This document shows positions 5,842-5,984 of a stretch of DNA of 5,984 nt, one piece after another (the stretch's first letter is position 1; every line of letters starts with the position of its first letter). The position numbers and the translations under genes were made by a program. Source of the DNA: Cenarchaeum sp. SB0662_bin_33 (GTDB taxonomy: Archaea; Thermoproteota; Nitrososphaeria; Nitrososphaerales; Nitrosopumilaceae); contig VXON01000031.1 in assembly GCA_009840065.1 (NCBI GenBank), positions 1 to 5,984 of the forward strand, given 5' to 3'. The notes under the pieces were generated by a model. That model worked only from the letters and a program-made list of their open reading frames with translations, did not search any database and was not told the origin of the DNA.

Positions 5842-5850
5842 CTTATAAAA
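5842..5850. promoter_or_regulatory. TATA box of the prenyltransferase gene, potentially bidirectional
   Basis: The minus strand reads TTTTATAAG, centred 26 bp before the GTG at 5820, so a leaderless transcript would begin at that codon. The plus strand reads CTTATAAAA, an equally acceptable TATA box that would start transcription near 5872, just ahead of an ATG at 5886. The site may therefore drive two divergent genes. Confidence 0.6.
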
Positions 5851-5885
5851 TACGTACTAGGTTGAGTCATGGTTATCTACAAAAA

Positions 5886-5984
5886 ATGTCGTATACATCA
5901 ATATTGTACCGGCCAGACTATGGCGGGGGCCCTTTAGAAGGAGAACGATCCGCAACAAAAAGTTTTTGGGCCTGCCCGGGAGGA
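5886..5984 (+). CDS. Possible partial ORF running off the right edge, unidentified
   Basis: From the ATG at 5886 the frame stays open for 33 codons to the end of the window, beginning MSYTSILYRPDYGGG. Support is weak but not absent. A TATA box at 5842-5850 would start a rightward transcript near 5872, giving a leader of about 14 bases. The codons (ATA, ACA, TAC, GCA) resemble local preferences. I do not recognise the protein, and no domain, signal peptide or membrane segment is visible in so short a piece. Two minus-strand frames are also open here for about 20 and 40 codons, so the end of a gene entering from the right on the minus strand is an alternative, as is an RNA gene in the GC-rich tail. 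Confidence 0.3.
   Translation, partial: MSYTSILYRPDYGGGPLEGERSATKSFWACPGG

Noticed and set aside
5918..5984. GC-rich tail ending in CCCGGGAGGA, resembling the start of a structured RNA such as RNase P RNA.
   Set aside because: The conserved core would lie beyond the window edge and nothing inside the window confirms it.

Overview
The window looks like a chromosomal segment of an ammonia-oxidising thaumarchaeon (Nitrososphaerota), probably from the Nitrosopumilales or Cenarchaeum side. This is inferred from gene content only. Archaeal information-processing genes (SRP19, Gar1, TFB) sit beside a 4-hydroxybutyryl-CoA dehydratase, the signature enzyme of the 3-hydroxypropionate/4-hydroxybutyrate carbon-fixation cycle. 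The promoters are archaeal TATA boxes, most lying 24-27 bp from a start codon, which implies largely leaderless mRNAs. Base composition is moderate rather than strongly AT-rich, and ATA is a common isoleucine codon. No rRNA, tRNA, CRISPR array, insertion sequence or phage gene was seen.

Layout. Positions 1-70 hold nothing I can assign. A TATA box at 71-77 drives the dehydratase gene (98-1594, +). The 349-bp gap 1595-1943 has no intact ORF, but its minus strand (about 1679-1893) carries a small protein gene broken by frameshifts. At 1915-1920 a TATA-like box could serve both that remnant and srp19. The next genes form an information-processing cluster: srp19 (1944-2267), gar1 (2307-2546) and tfb (2543-3484), with gar1 and tfb overlapping by 4 nt. 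A short hairpin follows tfb. A separate promoter at 3512-3520 drives sufC (3540-4301), which is followed closely by a VTT/DedA-like membrane protein gene (4326-4946). A UbiA-family prenyltransferase gene (4918-5820, -) converges on the latter and overlaps it by 29 bp. Its promoter is a nearly symmetrical TATA box at 5842-5850, which may also fire rightward into a possible partial gene at the window edge.

How the genes fit together. SufC powers Fe-S cluster assembly, and the dehydratase is an Fe-S/FAD enzyme, so they are functionally related although not in one operon. SRP19, Gar1 and TFB serve protein targeting, rRNA pseudouridylation and transcription initiation. The prenyltransferase probably acts in menaquinone or another prenyl-lipid pathway in the membrane. 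This is mostly a core-genome region, and I did not find a convincing new multi-gene system. The best leads are the broken reverse-strand gene, a one-residue change in ligand spacing at the dehydratase Fe-S site, the revised start of the prenyltransferase, and a sufC with no sufB or sufD beside it.
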